A DNA stretch of 64,000 bases from Suillus spraguei (taxonomy: Eukaryota > Basidiomycota > Agaricomycetes > Boletales > Suillaceae). Shown one piece after another: positions 1 through 11,270 of the stretch. The stretch is from NCBI GenBank assembly GCA_016800925.1, contig JABCPU010000013.1, positions 62,001 to 126,000 of the forward strand. Direction: 5' to 3'. The first letter of the stretch is position 1; every line of letters starts with the position of its first letter. Below the pieces are notes generated by a model. The model was given only the letters and a program-made list of their open reading frames with translations. It made no database searches and was not told the DNA's origin. The position numbers and the translations under genes are program-made.

Positions 1-961
1 AAGTGACGATCGATGGCGCAAAGCGCTTGGTGTAAAAGATCGATGGAATTAAAATGCAAATTCTATTTGATTAACCGTGAAGTCAACTCACTGTAGGTGG
101 AATATATATCTTGTTGACGAAGCCGCCTTATAAGGGCGCTGATTCGAAAATTCACCTTGTATCTATGTTCTCTTTCTCTTTCTCTATGTGACACCCCCCT
201 TCCCTTCCCTCTGTTCGTAACGCCTATCAACAGCCTCCCATCGATGTTGCTCTCGGATATTAAAATGCAGTAAGCCAGCCTATCCAGTGATGGTGACTAG
301 GCAACATCATCGGATACGCTGGCTTCCCGCCGGCGTCTCAACATTGTCGAGGCTCGATGGACGGGTAAGATGCTACGCACTTGACGAGTCGTACAAGGGT
401 CAAGTCGAGCTTCACTATACTGGATTTAAATTCTGATCTTCGCTAAAGTCAGGCGCACATTCAAAACCTTGTGCCGGTGAGCGCCTCACTTTGCTAATAA
501 AACATACGGACCACATACTTCCTCGCATGAAGATTCTCGCCCTGTTAGGCCACAAGAGCAGAGTGCAGACCATCAGCTCGTTTCTTAAGCTTTTTCCAAG
601 CCTCAAAGTACCAATTTCATTTTTATTCTTGGGATTGCATTCAAGCCACCACACCAGTATCCAAATTCTCATTAGGAGCAAATAACGGCGTGGGTCCTGC
701 TAGACGATGTCTACCACTTTCAACCTTAATGTTAGGGCCTGATCAACAATACCAGACTCCAGTAGATCACTTAGGACGTGAATAATATCCTGCAGTCAGC
801 CATTATGCACAGCTTGGGCGTGACAGCGTATTTTATGTAATTGCATTATGTTTAGCTCGAATAAGAAACCCAGGGGCCAGAGTGTAATCATGTGACCAAA
901 GCAATAAAGACATTTGTTTATTGTACGCGTCTTTTCCAATAGAACCACATCATCGCCATCA
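1..961. other. Unassigned stretch before the CDCA7-like gene
   Basis: I found no gene I can support here. A minus-strand open frame of 88 codons (415-681) has no splice partner and no recognisable motif. Polypyrimidine-rich sequence lies near 160-215. The stretch probably holds the end of a neighbouring locus and the 5' flank of the gene that starts at 962. Confidence 0.4.
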
Positions 962-3702
962 ATGGCAGGCCAGCCAAAGGGCATCGTAAGGCGTCTATCT
1001 CAAGTCTTTGTCGAAATTCCTTCTTCCGCGTTGCATAAGCCTAGTATACCAGCTCCTGGCAACACTACGCACGCTGTGTCCAACCGCAAAGAAAATGCGT
1101 TGCGTGCATCCATCTCTCAAAACACCATCATGAACAAGTCATCCAAACGCAAATCAGACGAAAGTCTTGACAAGCCGGCAAAAAAATTAAAGCCTGAAAC
1201 TGCAGTCATCAAACCAACCGCTACGCGTCGTCCCCTCCCGAACGCTACTCCTGACTTTCCGAACGGCTTTGTTTATTGTCATCAATGTAGCAAGAAGCGC
1301 GATGCAGCTCTCGCCATCCAATGTACGCGCGAAGACGCGAAATCTAAGCGACGGTGCAACACCAAGTACTGCGGCCCCTGTCTCAAGAATCGCTATGGAC
1401 TCGCGCTTCAGGACATCTTGTCCACCAGTACTGTCCCAGCAGCCGAGATAAAACGGCATGTATCGGGCGAGGGGTACTTTTTCAAGTGCGTAGTGACTCT
1501 AATACTTGTATATGCGCTTAGTACTGACTATATGCGTGGTTTTCCGTTTTGGCTTGGGCTCGTTTAGGTGTCCTCGATGTGACGAAACCTGTAACTGCGT
1601 CCACTGCAGGAAGGCAAAGGGCCTTCAGCCCACGGGGTGTGTACCACGCGTTACGCCACGACTTCACTAATTTTATCCCCACATAGGAACCTCACCGTCG
1701 CAACGCGTAAGTCAGGGCTCCAGTCAGCCGCGGAACTTCTCCTGCAAGATCCAACTGCGGCCGTATGTGTCCATATCAGTCCTAACCTCCTGATGCTGAC
1801 AAGTGCACAGGGCCCGATGTCAGGGAAACATATCGCGGAGAAGAAGTTGAGAACAACCAAATCTGCGCTCCAGCGCACTCCAAGTGCAATCAGTAGCGCC
1901 AAGTCCAGATCGACCAGAAATCCCGCGCATATCACCACTGCTAAACCCCTTCCAGCCCCCAAACCCCTTCCTAGAGCTCTCTGGACACCGGTCCGCACCC
2001 ATCTCTCCCTGCAGGGGGCGGAAGCCCGCATCTATATCCGTGAATTTGCACTACGATTCCTCCCCCTGTCACGTACACACCACGACGAGCTCGAGGTTCT
2101 CTCCCGCTCTCGACGAGATTTTGACGATGACGACGACGAGGATGGCGATTTAGAACCTTGGGTCTCAGAGGGATGTGTGAAAGCACTACTGATTGCATTG
2201 TTAGGCATGATAGAAGTAGACGCTAAGGTGTGTTCCAGTCTTCTCCGTTCTATCCTTTTCACTCACTATTCTGGTTCCCCCGACAGATCCTCTCCACAAC
2301 AGCAAACGCGCTGCATCAACATGCGTTCCTCTTCAAAATCGTTAATACTCTGAGCACCCTGAGCACACTCCCTTTCCTCGCTCTCCCGTCTCCCACGCCC
2401 GCCCCTGAGCACTTCCTTCAGAACGCGCCGATCATTAGAACCCGTTCCACCCGTACTTCATCTCATGTCAAAGAAATGGGCAAGGAGACAGACTGGCCCG
2501 AAGTAGTCCGCACCTCGCAACTCATACCTGTTATCGGTGTCCTTGTAGACCATGCATCACAAGGGCAGGTGGTCAGAAATGCATTAGAGGAAGGTGTAAG
2601 AGATGCGAAAGAATTAACGAGGGAAAGTCTAGAGATGAAGAGAGCTGTTGATCGGGCTGAAAAAGAGAGAAAGGAGAGGGAGAAAGTGGAGAAGGAGCAG
2701 AAGGCTAAGGACATGAAAGTACAGGCCAAGGATAAGAAGGCGAAGGGGAAAGGAGGTGCTAAGGAAAAGGAAGAGGAGAAAGACGGTGCCAATGTCCAGG
2801 AGAAAGAGAAGGATGCAGAAGACTTAGAGGAGGACACACCAACGCATATACTAACCCCCCAGACAGCCCTGGCCCTTGCCTTGTCCTCCTGTTCTCAGCG
2901 CATCATACCATTAGGTCGGGACTCAGAAGGCAGGGTATACTGGGCTCTGACGCCAGGACGAGGAGAAAGAGACACTTCACGCGATTACCTTACCTCCAAT
3001 ATCGAAGTTGGGGAACGGGACGAAGGTGCCAAAACCAAGAGCCTCAAAGCCAAGTCTAGATCATCATGGACTCCTCCCTCCCTTTCAGAACGTGCGTCGC
3101 ACAGACGATGGAGCTGGTTCATAGCTGTATGGGGCGTGCGGCCAGGCGTTGAAGAGAGAATAGATCCGCCAAAGGATGAGGACTGCTCAGAAGACGATTC
3201 CGAGTCTGAGTCCGACCTTGATGCTGAATCGGATGAGGACGAAGACAAGAAGCTACAGAAGATGAAGGCCGAACGTCCTAGATGGTATGCCTTCTCCGAT
3301 CCCGCAGAAATAATGAAGCTTGCCGAGTGGGTCGAGCGGAAAGCTGGGCTTGAATCGCGTTCCAGTTCGGAAAAGTCAAAACCGCGACCCGTATCAGCCT
3401 TACGTGCAGCATCTGCATCGACATCCCATGGGGTCTTGTCTTCAAATACCCACACGTCAGCATCCACTGCAGCTTTATCCTTCAATTCGTCCTCCAATAG
3501 ACTTAGCAAAGCCTCAAAAATTGCCGCCGACGAGTCAGAATCCAGCAATGAAGATCAGAGCGAGAATGATGGTAACAAGCGGGATGATGACATGGACGTG
3601 GATTTACCCGTAGACTTCGATGACACGCCGCGTACGCCCCAGTTACGGTCACTCGTCCGTGAACTCCGAGCATATGCTATGCTATTGAAGGAACGAGCAT
3701 AG
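962..3702 (+). CDS. CDCA7-type zinc-finger (zf-4CXXC_R1) protein with DDT and WHIM-like regions
   Basis: Five exons can be joined in frame: 962-1485, 1568-1636, 1687-1762, 1811-2227 and 2287-3702, giving 833 residues. Residues about 103-205 carry the cysteine-rich zf-4CXXC_R1 pattern (CHQC, CNTKYCGPC, CPRCDETCNC, CRKAKG, then PTG), the domain of CDCA7/JPO proteins. After it comes a DDT-like stretch (YIREFALRFLPLS) and, past an acidic and Lys-rich linker, a WHIM/WSD-like core (RIIPLGRDSEGRVYWALTPG). The C-terminus is acidic and Ser-rich. CDCA7 proteins work with the HELLS/Lsh remodeller in DNA-methylation maintenance; DDT and WHIM modules occur in ISWI-type remodeller partners. A nuclear, chromatin-bound role is inferred. 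The ATG at 962 (MAGQPKG) was chosen over the in-frame 914 ATG because the product starts without an odd leader. Family is fairly sure; function is inference. Confidence 0.82.
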
Positions 3703-5115
3703 GCATAGACTGGGGCGTTTTTTGGACTTCGCCGATGCACTGTTTCGGCTGCCCTCCAACTGACATTGTTCTCTGTCTCTTCATCTCCCTCTGTAACATG
3801 CACCGTTTCTCTCCGCCATAATAATTGGTTGGCGTCTTATTTTTACCCCCTTACAACTAATTGACTCTTACTCAACCATTTGTCCCTATTCGTCATATCT
3901 TACGAGACTGCGCATCCGCCGCCGTCTTTTAGTTGTCCGTTGACTTTGCATCGCCTCGCATAGACAGCGGGGGTACGCCTGATTATATTTTACATTGTAC
4001 AGACTTGGGCGTGTAGAGTCATTTTTCTGTTCATGTTTAGACATAGAATATCGTGCTACTGTCGGGCGTTGTTTACCTTGCTTGGGGACATAAATTACGA
4101 GCCTAGAACATTAATAATATCTATTGAGTCTTCGGTCAGCTCGAAGCTTAGGCCAGAGTGCAGGCGATGATACAGTTTAGGGTTAATTACTAAGCTAGAT
4201 CAGGTTTAACTGCAGGAACCAATGTAAACCTTAGGTGACATACTTACCAAGCACTTAACTCAATACTTGCTGGCACTTGATACTAAACTCATAGATAGCT
4301 TTGACCTTGGATTGTCACGTGCCGCAACACCATCATATCAAGAACAGTTACCTTCTCGACTCACTCAGGCTAGCACTCGTCGATGTCATGACCAGTGTGA
4401 CTGTCGTACTGCTAGACACTGGTCGCCGACTCCATAGACCTTCCCACGTGTGACAATCAGATAAGACCATTAGTAGTAGTGCATCATTACTAATGATCCT
4501 TTCAAAGATTATGATCCGAAGTCTGATATCTTGGCGGCATTCCAGAGTAGGGCACCCTTGATTGTTCGAGATGTGCCTCCAAGCTCCAACGGGACCGATT
4601 GCACCTACAATTCATTTAATCTGACAAGTTATTAGTACTTGGTAAGTTCTAGGATCATATCGATCGACTATTCAATGACTATTTAACGCGTGACCAGGTT
4701 CGCGGAGTGTCATACCTTCGTGTCGTCGCACGGCATCCCTGCCTGAACTTATCCATTACCGTCATATTCTAATCTGTGACAGTTCTGCTACAGCGTACCA
4801 TAAAAGTGAGTATGGAAGTGGAAGTGGTATAGGGCCGCCGCTAACATAGGGTCCAAAGGACGATAAATTTGATTGTTTTTGCCGAAAAAAGCGACATCAT
4901 CTACTATCCGCATAATAGGTACCACAGGACACCATACAGGTCACGAGTCAAGTCAGTCTGCATAACCCTGCAGGTTATCTTCTCTGGCTAGAAATGTCGT
5001 GTAAAGATTTGTTACGGAGGCATGTATAAACGGTCTTCCTGCGTCACATATAAGGTTAATCTTTCAAAGTGTGTCTGAAGCTCACCCTTTCCTTGTCTAG
5101 TATCAGACATATCTG
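3703..5115. other. Intergenic region without recognisable gene
   Basis: It includes the 3' flank of the CDCA7-like gene. No open frame with matching splice sites or motifs was found on either strand. The sequence is AT-rich and not visibly repetitive. Confidence 0.4.
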
Positions 5116-6365
5116 ATGGCACAGTTAGTTTACTACCCAACTAGCCTGATCGGTGAGTGGAAAGGAACTTGCACATACTATGTTGTGTGTTTATGTGTAT
5201 CACTACTTGCAAAGTCGCAGGGTCGGTGTCCCACAGCATTGCTATACTATGTACCATCGCTAGGCTTTTTTACAGAGCTTGGATGTCTCGCTTCTGGTGG
5301 GAAGATGCATGGGCGGCAGTTGCACTGATAGCAGACGGTAAATTTTCTTGTATGTCCCCTTGTTCGGTAAAGTAACCGCATCTTCCCAGTTCTTTGTCTG
5401 GCATGTCTCTGGCTCGACTTGTGGTTAAGATGTAAGCACTTGATTTCGCACTCTAATATTAATCGCGTGTTCATGTCAATCCCAGCCTGGATCCTCTCAG
5501 TAGCATTTACCTCCGTCCCGTGGTATGTATCATAGTTCACTCAGTTACATCCAAATGTCACTCGCTTATCTAGGGCTGCGCGCATGAGCATCATTTTCTC
5601 CGTTATCCGCATCACCAACTATTCGGGTTGCAAGATCCATAAACAGATCGCGTATCTCATTGCAGTGTCCTTCGTGTGTATGTGGGCCGCGCTGATCGCC
5701 CAGAAGTTGAGCGTGTGCGAACTTCACTCTTGCATAATGCCGTTGTCGGTGGCTTTGTCGCAACTGATCAGTCAGTACCTCTTTGTACTTTCTGTAGCTA
5801 GGATGGCCCTCAATTTATTTTCTTTGCAGCGGATGTCATCGCGGACATTTCCCTCGTTGCTGCGCCGCTGTATCTCTGGAAAAACGTAGGACTCTCGCGT
5901 AGCAGACAAATATTAGTCCAATCAGCATTCTGCGCATCTTTTCTAATCACCGCCATTACCATCCCCTACTCTATATACCTCTCTATGGGTCACATATCGA
6001 CCACGCTCATCCTTGCGTACGTCAAGGTAAGCACGCATTCGTCCTCGTACTACCCTGTGAAATCTAACAGAAAATAGGCTGCTCTCAGCCTCTTTATCTG
6101 CAACCTCCTGGTGATCGTGACCTTCTTATATCGCATCTGCTCGAAGGAAACCGTTGATCTCGACCAACAATTTACATCTCATCAGGTCTTCACGAGCGTC
6201 ATCCTGATGCAGATGCCCAATGGCACGAACCCCGAGACATCACCCTCTGTACAAGTGGGAACAACTTCTAGACATAAAACTGTAGTGCAGACCGGAGCAA
6301 TGAAGCCGAAGCATGAAGGCGCGAATATGCGTTGTGCCGAAGAGGGCACCAGTACCGACGAATGA
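5116..6365 (+). CDS. Multi-pass integral membrane protein, Agaricomycete family, function unknown
   Basis: Seven exons join in frame: 5116-5152, 5221-5337, 5390-5431, 5486-5522, 5574-5770, 5830-6026 and 6078-6365, giving 304 residues. At least six hydrophobic segments are visible, including AAVALIADVLCLACLWL, AYLIAVSFVCMWAALIA, DVIADISLVAAPLYLW and AALSLFICNLLVIVTFLY. The run RFWWEDAWAAVALIAD in the first third and WAARMSIIFSVIRI in the middle resemble signatures I associate with a large mushroom-specific family of about 300-residue seven-helix-like proteins. The hydrophilic tail is rich in Thr/Ser. No catalytic motif is seen. It stands alone with no operon-like or paired neighbour. It might be a receptor-like or sensing protein, but nothing in the sequence proves this. 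Confidence 0.75.
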
Positions 6366-7104
6366 CTAGAAACATTAGAATATGGCAAGCAATGATCGAT
6401 TAGGAGGGAAGTTACGAAGCACGCATTTCCATGTTTTCATGTACATAGTGTAGAATTGAACTGGAGTATCTTTACGTGATCAGGGGCGGGGCTTAGTAGT
6501 GGACCGACTCTGCACCACTCCGGATGTTTCCGACCAGCCCAAACAAAAAATAAGATTCTGCATAATTATGAAAAGCGCTAACTGAAACTTTGACGTAGCC
6601 TCACATGTTCTCTGTCCGACGGCTTTCTGTCCTGCCTATGATATTGCATCGCAAGCTGCCCTAACGAGCGCTAAATCACGAACCCTACCATATCCTGCAC
6701 CGCGAACAGCCATTGTTGTGAGCATTGCTACTTTTGGTGCAGCCACTAGCGTTTGGAAAAACTGGAGGGCACAAACATCGTTAAATATTTTGGCTTCCTT
6801 CCTCGCTCCAGTCGTCCAGCATATGTCATGAGATCAAAGAGGAGGTCGTACTGGTTCTTGTTGATGTGTTGAGTGCGGCTTCCTTCGCTGATCTCACGGC
6901 ACGCAAGTCAATGTTGTCCTAGGTGTGGCGGATAGGGTTTTCAGACTTGCTTATCGATCGCTTGGAGTAGTCCATAGTAGCCGTACCTGAAAGATGCAAG
7001 CAGGCTCACAGGCAGAACAAAGAACAATCAGGTTCACTGTTGAAGCAATTTAATGCTGAGATCATTTCGCAATGGCCTAGAGTGGATTGTTCATGCTGGC
7101 ATCT
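6366..7104. other. Intergenic, nothing recognised
   Basis: No gene or repeat was supported here. The stretch lies between the membrane-protein gene and a repeat-derived segment. Confidence 0.35.
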
Positions 7105-7109
7105 CGGCG

Positions 7110-7195
7110 TTGTACTTCCAAGACTTCCAGTTCTCAGAACCTCTCTAGTAAGGTAAGTGTTTCCATTGGCCTCCGAACGCCCTGTGCGACCATCC
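7110..7195 (+). repeat. Dispersed repeat copy, related to the inverted repeat at 52.1/58.0 kb
   Basis: This segment matches both arms of the long inverted repeat bounding the alpha-kinase/integrase locus. Shared blocks are TTCTCAGAACC, CTAGTAAGG and TTGGCCTCCG followed by CGTGCGAC-like sequence, at roughly 80 percent identity by eye. Homology ends near 7195. It is a solo copy without neighbouring kinase or integrase sequence. Confidence 0.7.
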
Positions 7196-7218
7196 TAATG
7201 TGTCATGTAAATTTATTC

Positions 7219-7790
7219 CCGCTACCATAAGGGAGCGGGTTGTTTTCCCACTGGGACCTCACTCAAATCGGTCGTCTTCCTGTGTCTGTTGCTTTTGACC
7301 TTGATCCGCATTCTCCTTTGGTCTCTTCTTTGATTGGCAGTGCTCGTTCACTCGGCCATTTGAGCCCAAGTTCACGTTTCGCTGAAATTTTCATGGCCTC
7401 GGTAATTCATTGCTGTACGCTCACTACCGATGTCGAGTTCGAGGTCGCATGTGGTCTCGACGTTGTGTTTGGGATGAACTGCGTTGCTGCGTGGCCACCG
7501 TTTTGTGGGAAGACGAGACTCCTGTTTCCAATCCTCCATGTCTGGCCTTTAAGGTGGTAACAGTCTCTCACTGTCCTCGTTTTTGATATCCACTGAATTC
7601 CTTCTGTGTTTCTAGAAACTTTATGTATACTTGGTGGTAATGTCAATCACATTGAACCTACTGATGATGACAAATTAGAATTATCTCAGTCTTTGTCCCT
7701 CGTCGGGGCAGTTTTATTATCTCGTAGACGTTCAAACTCGAACTATATTGTCCATGTCATCTTTTTCGGATGTTATTGGGCCCCATAGGT
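7219..7790 (+). pseudogene. Fragment of a probable transposon-associated protein
   Basis: An open stretch of 106 codons (7240-7560) is followed after a short gap by another of 60 (7606-7788). The first reads as a protein-like segment (LPVSVAFDLDPHSPLVSSL, then VACGLDVVFGMNCVAAW), which recalls proteins linked to repetitive elements in mushrooms. There is no full-length frame, no clear start and no downstream continuation. Directly upstream lies a copy of the dispersed repeat also found at 52.1 and 58.0 kb. I read this as a degraded element; the assignment is from impression only. Confidence 0.3.
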
Positions 7791-7834
7791 TTTCGACTTA
7801 GGAGGTCCCGTCAAGTGGATGAGATAAAGTAGCC

Positions 7835-7919
7835 TAGCCAATGTGGTTACCACAACGGAATCAAAATCCGTTTCGATGAGACTACGCAGGTTCGAAACCT
7901 GCTGGATTGCAGGTTTTTT
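7835..7919 (+). ncRNA. Class II tRNA-like unit 1 (CAA in the anticodon position)
   Basis: An A-box-like TAGCCAATGTGG lies at 7835-7846. A perfect six-pair anticodon stem (AACGGA/TCCGTT) flanks the loop ATCAAAA with CAA at 7862-7864. A long variable region follows, then a five-pair T arm (GCAGG, TTCGAAA, CCTGC at 7886-7902) that gives a B-box-like GGTTCGAAACC. Six Ts at 7914-7919 could end Pol III transcription. I could not form a seven-pair acceptor stem, so a working tRNA-Leu or tRNA-Ser is doubtful. It resembles a tRNA-derived unit or pseudogene. Confidence 0.55.
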
Positions 7920-8430
7920 CCTGTTGGAACAGACTTTGACATTCATTCATGGATAGTTTCTTTAGGAGTTCACCGTAACTGGTTTTAACCAGGTGGTTGG
8001 AATCAAAATCTGTTTCTCTTGGACTGCAGGTTCGAAGCCTGCCGCTGACGAGATTTTTCTATCCGAATACACCTTGATACTCACTTATGGATTGGTTTCT
8101 CTAGAAGCTCACCGTAACTGGTCTTAACCAGGCGGTTGCTACAACAGAATCAAAATCTGTTTCTCCTGAATTGTGCAGTTTCGAAACCTGCCGACAATCC
8201 AATTTTTTTCTATCGGAACACACCTTGATATTCACTCATGAATGGTTTCTTTAGAATTTCACCGTAACTGGTCTTACCCAGGTGGTTGCTACAACAGAAT
8301 CAAAACTGTTTCTCATGGAATGCGCAGGTTCGAAACCTGCAAACGACAACGTTTTTTTTCTATCGAAAGACACCCTGACATTCACTCATGGATGGTTTCC
8401 TTAGAGGTCCATAACTGGTCTTTAGCCTCC
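7835..8430 (+). repeat. Tandem array of four tRNA-like units, 140-149 bp period
   Basis: The TTCGAA T-loop core recurs at 7891, 8031, 8180 and 8329. Each copy has the AATCAAAA anticodon-loop block and ends in a run of 5-8 Ts. Between copies lies a shared spacer (CTATCGGAACACACC, TTCACTCATGGATGG, TTTCTTTAGAA, CACCGTAACTGGTCTTA). Copy 2 lacks about nine bases before the anticodon stem; copy 4 lacks one base after the loop. A fifth spacer without a tRNA-like body ends near 8430. A SINE-like or tandemly duplicated tRNA pseudogene origin is likely. Confidence 0.75.
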
Positions 8431-9083
8431 TGTGCAATTGTTGTTGCAACATTAATGTTTACTCCATGGCGAGTCGTGCCTTCAGACACACGTTAGAAAC
8501 GCTCATTATATTGTGCATCGTGAGGCTGCCACAGGTTTTATGTAGTTCCTCTTCGGGCTCAGTCAATTGCATATTGGTTGATTTGATGTCTATAGACGTG
8601 TCTGCAATATCAGGCATTAATCTGTGGACCACTGCACAGAGTACTTGTGATTTAGAATGCACTCGCGATCAAGAAGGACATTGCAGGTAGAGAGACCTAT
8701 TTTTATTTTGAATATACGAAGGTGTGTTTCAATCATTGCAATCACTGTTCGTCAAGGTGGAACATAAGTATGTTGCTTCTGTATCTGTTTGACATTTTGT
8801 GTCTGCCTTTGATCTGGAACGCGATGATAACTTATGTACTTAGCGAGTCACTCGTTTGTATTGTACCATACCCTGTGTATGTTGCTAAATCCTTAAACTT
8901 TGGCTGAAATACGAGCGTGTCCGTAGGTTTTTTCACCAAGAGGACTCGGGGTTTCGGGCGCGCAGTCACCGGTATTCAAAATTTGGACAAATATAGTAAT
9001 ATTTTGATCAGTGATGTTTGGATCAAAAGCTCTTGCCAAACAACACCTCAAACCTGTTTTGGAAATGACCAGATCGTCCAGTA
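8431..9083. other. Intergenic between tRNA-like array and TRM11
   Basis: Short open frames (8466-8690 and 8722-8907 on the plus strand) have no motif, splice partner or homologous feel. Nothing else was supported. Confidence 0.35.
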
Positions 9084-10921
9084 ATGGAGTACCTCTTCGT
9101 ATTCGCTCAATCACATGAAGAATTTCGTGTGCCAGAGCTCCTCTCAATATCTGAGCTTCATGGATTTACAATTGGCTTTGATCGCTACGCCAACGTCTTC
9201 GACAAGGCCATCAAACGACCATTCATGATCCTGATGCTAGACAAGGAAGAGCATGCACATATTTTGGCGCAGAGATGCATCCTGATAAAGTATTTTTTTT
9301 TACTACACTCACCGACTGTCTACTCAAAAGATATCAAATTAGGTCTGTTCATGAGTTCTACGCCGAGGGCACATCCTACGAGATATTGCATGAACGAAAT
9401 AGCCGAGCTCGTCCGCAATGGGAGCGATACATCCCGGATACATCGTTCAAATTTTATGTTCTAGGATATAATTTCACCATCAGCCAACGTCGCCAGCGTC
9501 AGATCATCGAAAGCTTCGCATACATGGACTTCCTGGGTAAAATTGAGATGAAGAATCCAGAACTTACTCTTACAGTTTTTGAGGAGTGTATGTTCTCCAT
9601 GCCTTTATGCAGCATTTCACATAGTTTAAGCTAAAATTTGCGCATGATCATCAGACGAGAGTGGTCGAGCGCCCGATGGTGGACTGCACAAGGATGGGGA
9701 GTTCACCCAAGTCTACTTCGGCAGGTTGGTGCGTTTCACGCACCTTTCACCTGTTCGTTAGCTGAATTGTCGTTCATCGTTAGATTATAGATGGAACTGC
9801 ACGCTCACTGATGGGAATATTCGACGTTAAGAAACGCCAGTATTTCGGAAACACCAGCATGGAGGCAGAGATTTCCCTCTTGATGGCGAATCAGACGCTA
9901 GTGTGTTTGTCTTGCGCTTGCTTGTGATCGAACTTACACAACCGCTAGGCATCCCCTGGCAAACTGATCTACGACCCATTTATTGGCACTGGTAGCATGG
10001 CATATGTTGGTCAACTACACTTCACGCAGCTCACCCCTGACAATTTCATCAGACCACAGCCTACTTTGGCGCTTTCGTCTATGGTTCAGATATCGATGGA
10101 AGACAAATGCGTGGAAAGGGTATGTTTACTGTTGGAAGTATCTTTGTGTACCGACACTGTCCCGCAGATAAAACTCCAGGCATCATTCGGGCTGCTGCAC
10201 AGTACGGCGTAGCCTCCCGTATCATGGATCTTTGCACGTTTGACATCACAAACCACCCGTGGCGTTGTGGCAGCTTCTTTGACGCCATCATAACGGATCC
10301 ACCATGTATGCTCCTTTCTAATCGATGGTATCAGTTCCTCTCACAAGGGCGTATTGCAGATGGCGTTCGTGCAGGAGCAAAACGCCTCGGACGCAAAAAG
10401 ATCCGTGAAGATCGGTCCCAACCCGCTATTCCACGACCGTAAGTTCTCAGCCTACAATATTCCCTAGGCTCACTAGAATATGTAGAAATGAACCTTATAT
10501 ACCCCCAACGAAGCCCTACGAGCTTTCTCAGCTCGTCACAGATCTTGTTCTCCTTGCGCGATATCTCCTCCGCCCAGGCGGACGTCTCGTGTTCTTCCTG
10601 CCTACGGTAAGCGACGAGTACGCCCCGCCTGATATCAACACGGTGTTGTGCGAGGGGATGGAACTTGTAGCAAATAGTTTGCAGGATTTTGGAAACTGGG
10701 GACGGAGGGTAAGCTATGGGCCTCGTTGTATTTGGGATGTTTGTGATATTGATGCGCTTGAATAGCTTATCACGATAAAGAAGACTGCGCATGCTGACTA
10801 CCCACCTCCATCTTTTGATTCCGTGAGGGAAGCGGAAGAAAGCAAGGACGCGCACATACCAGCGCACAAAGATTTCAGAGAAAAATATTTCCAGGGTTTC
10901 AAGCGGGACAGCGAGAGATAA
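9084..10921 (+). CDS. TRM11: tRNA (guanine-10-N2) methyltransferase catalytic subunit Trm11
   Basis: Ten exons join in frame: 9084-9289, 9343-9587, 9655-9728, 9784-9900, 9949-10009, 10060-10119, 10168-10305, 10360-10438, 10486-10708 and 10766-10921. The product is 452 residues, the size of fungal Trm11. The N-terminus (MEYLFVFAQSHEEFRVPEL) is typical. The methyltransferase core shows the SAM-binding motif YDPFIGTGSMAY, VYGSDIDGRQMRGK, and the catalytic motif ITDPPYGVRAG, whose Tyr codon is split by an intron. The end carries YIPPTKPYELSQLV and FGNWGRRLIT. Trm11 with Trm112 methylates G10 of tRNAs in the cytosol. The partner gene TRM112 is not in this window. It follows a tRNA-like array, probably by chance. 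All splice junctions restore family motifs, so the model is firm. Confidence 0.95.
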
Positions 10922-11270
10922 GCTCTGCTGGTACACTGAAGTCGAGCCCTTGAAATAATTGCTACTCAACTGTTACTAATGCTAGTTGGCAATGCCGAGA
11001 TCTGTCTTGCGACTGGATCAATCATGAAGCAAGGAATCTGGTGAGTCAGCGACTAGTAATCCTGGAGAAGCGAAGGTCCTGCAGGACAAACATTTGATAC
11101 TATTTATCACAATGCGCTCCTCGTACATCATCTCAGTTCCACACAAGTTTAATCTCGTAGAAAGCCACCAACGCATGATTATAAGGCCATATAGGCGAGT
11201 AACATACAAAAATCTCTACAGTCACAGAGCAACAGTGGAAAGGTAGATCTGAACGCTCAAGGAGAAAATA
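10922..11270. other. Convergent intergenic spacer
   Basis: A 349-nt spacer between the 3' ends of TRM11 and the first MFS gene. No further feature was seen. Confidence 0.4.

Noticed and set aside
7862..7864. A functional tRNA-Leu(CAA) gene in copy 1
   Set aside because: No seven-pair acceptor stem could be formed and the D arm is poor; tRNA-like is as far as the sequence goes.
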